The position numbers were made by a program, and so were the translations under genes. Under the pieces are notes generated by a model. That model made no database searches. It was not told the origin of the DNA and worked only from the letters and a program-made list of their open reading frames with translations. DNA of 64,000 nucleotides from Planctomycetota bacterium. Lineage in GTDB: Bacteria > Planctomycetota > Phycisphaerae > Phycisphaerales > Phycisphaeraceae. Below are positions 63,524 to 64,000 of the stretch, piece after piece; position 1 is the stretch's first letter; each line of letters begins with the position of its first letter. Where the stretch lies: NCBI GenBank assembly GCA_016350165.1, contig CP066225.1:1612001-1676000 (forward strand), written 5' to 3'.

Positions 63524-64000
63524 TTATTGATTTAAAGTATTAACTGAGTCACGCTCAATTAACTGTGTGTCTAATTTGATATCGAGGATGTCGTTGCTAC
63601 GTTCTGCGACTTGATTGAGTATGTGTTCGACAGCGATTTTCGCCATCTCAGCCATGGGTTGTTTGACGACGGTTTGAGGTGGCGAGAGATATTGGTAAAT
63701 AGGTACGTCTTCGAGGCTGATGGTTGAAATGTCGCTGCCGATCTTTTTGCCTAGCACATTGGAAAGAATGTGCAGGACTTCGAGTGAAACATCTTCACTG
63801 AAGTTGAGGATGGCAGTGACGTCGCGTTGGCACCAGCGTGAAAGAATGTCGTAAACAGGTTGCTGCGTTGTATAGCAGATGCGTAAAGGATCAACGGTAA
63901 TACCTGCATTTGTAAGCGCATCTTTGAAAGCTTGTGTGCGTTGCTCGGAACCCCATTCGCCGGGCTCGATTTCCATGAACCCGATGTCACGGTGACCTTG
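63524..64000 (-). CDS. LacI-family transcriptional regulator, 5' part outside window
   Basis: C-terminal 158 residues of a periplasmic-binding-protein-like effector domain. The open frame reaches the right edge reading GHRDIGFMEIEP, a match to the GHRxIGxI motif of LacI regulators. Then SEQRTQAFKDALTNAGI, DVTAILNFSEDVSLEVL, STISLEDVPIYQYLSPP, VVKQPMAEMAKIAVEHILN and a C-terminal QLIERDSV, all typical. The N-terminal DNA-binding helix-turn-helix is outside the window. It probably controls the PEP-CTERM, pseudopilin and GH99-like genes in response to a sugar. Confidence 0.9.
   Translation of the reverse strand, partial: QGHRDIGFMEIEPGEWGSEQRTQAFKDALTNAGITVDPLRICYTTQQPVYDILSRWCQRDVTAILNFSEDVSLEVLHILSNVLGKKIGSDISTISLEDVPIYQYLSPPQTVVKQPMAEMAKIAVEHILNQVAERSNDILDIKLDTQLIERDSVNTLNQ

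Noticed and set aside
1-64000. tRNA or rRNA genes
   Set aside because: No T-loop consensus (GGTTCGAATCC-like) with a fitting acceptor stem and no rRNA-like conserved blocks were noticed on either strand by reading.

Overview
The window is bacterial chromosome, most likely from a marine planctomycete of the class Phycisphaerae (inference). Pointers to this are: proteins ending in PEP-CTERM-type sorting tails (62888-63463, and a variant at 45457-46440); a type II pseudopilin with a C-terminal His...Asp loop (62027-62761); a polysaccharide deacetylase of the exosortase-linked type; abundant secreted polysaccharide lyases and a Ser-type sulfatase; many small membrane proteins carrying a CGxCGY...CPECGxDLR zinc ribbon; and heptose biosynthesis genes (hldE, hldD), which imply an LPS-type outer membrane. 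No tRNA, rRNA, CRISPR array, transposase or prophage gene was found.

Layout. 1-2 kb: envelope glycan genes (truncated NAD-dependent sugar epimerase, WecA-like phosphotransferase). 2.2-5.5 kb: small zinc-ribbon and hypothetical genes, a MOSC protein and a purine permease with a structured leader. 5.6-6.6 kb: repeat-rich island without genes. 6.9-8.8 kb: rpsB and tsf, each with its own terminator. 8.9-12.3 kb: a membrane protein and three tandem paralogous lipoproteins. 12.6-18 kb: ilvE, truD, a frameshifted methyltransferase, an MfnE-like kinase, 5-formyl-THF cyclo-ligase and efp. 18-26.6 kb: a secreted protein, a six-gene minus-strand array of membrane proteins (five with the zinc ribbon), a divergent SRPBCC/HxlR pair around a large operator, a methyltransferase and a large hypothetical.

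27-42 kb is a polysaccharide and sulfate region: a secreted hydrolase-like protein, a SulP anion transporter, an orphan HsdR_N-type nuclease in AT-rich DNA, GNAT and YdcZ-type genes, a chondroitinase-like PL8 lyase, a heparinase II/III lyase, a Tat-exported Ser-type sulfatase and arsS. Together these could depolymerise and desulfate a glycosaminoglycan-like polymer (inference). 43-54 kb: glyS, a sorted surface protein, a polysaccharide deacetylase, hldE, a small GIY-YIG-like protein, hldD and a VanZ-VanZ-MurJ fusion. 54.5-57 kb: a second repeat-rich island that encloses two tandem mini-FloA genes. 57-64 kb: a lipoprotein, clpP, a secreted hypothetical, and a cluster of GH99-like hydrolase, pseudopilin, PEP-CTERM protein and LacI-type regulator that runs off the right edge.

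The least explained signals are: two tandem proteins that match only the first ~130 residues of flotillin-like FloA and stop at the same point; the zinc-ribbon membrane array; a 15-bp palindrome CTAATC-N3-GATTAG that recurs over stop codons and inside genes; several intergenic repeat families shared between distant islands, including one hairpin with compensatory changes; and a set of genes whose -10-like box lies about six bases before the ATG without a Shine-Dalgarno sequence.
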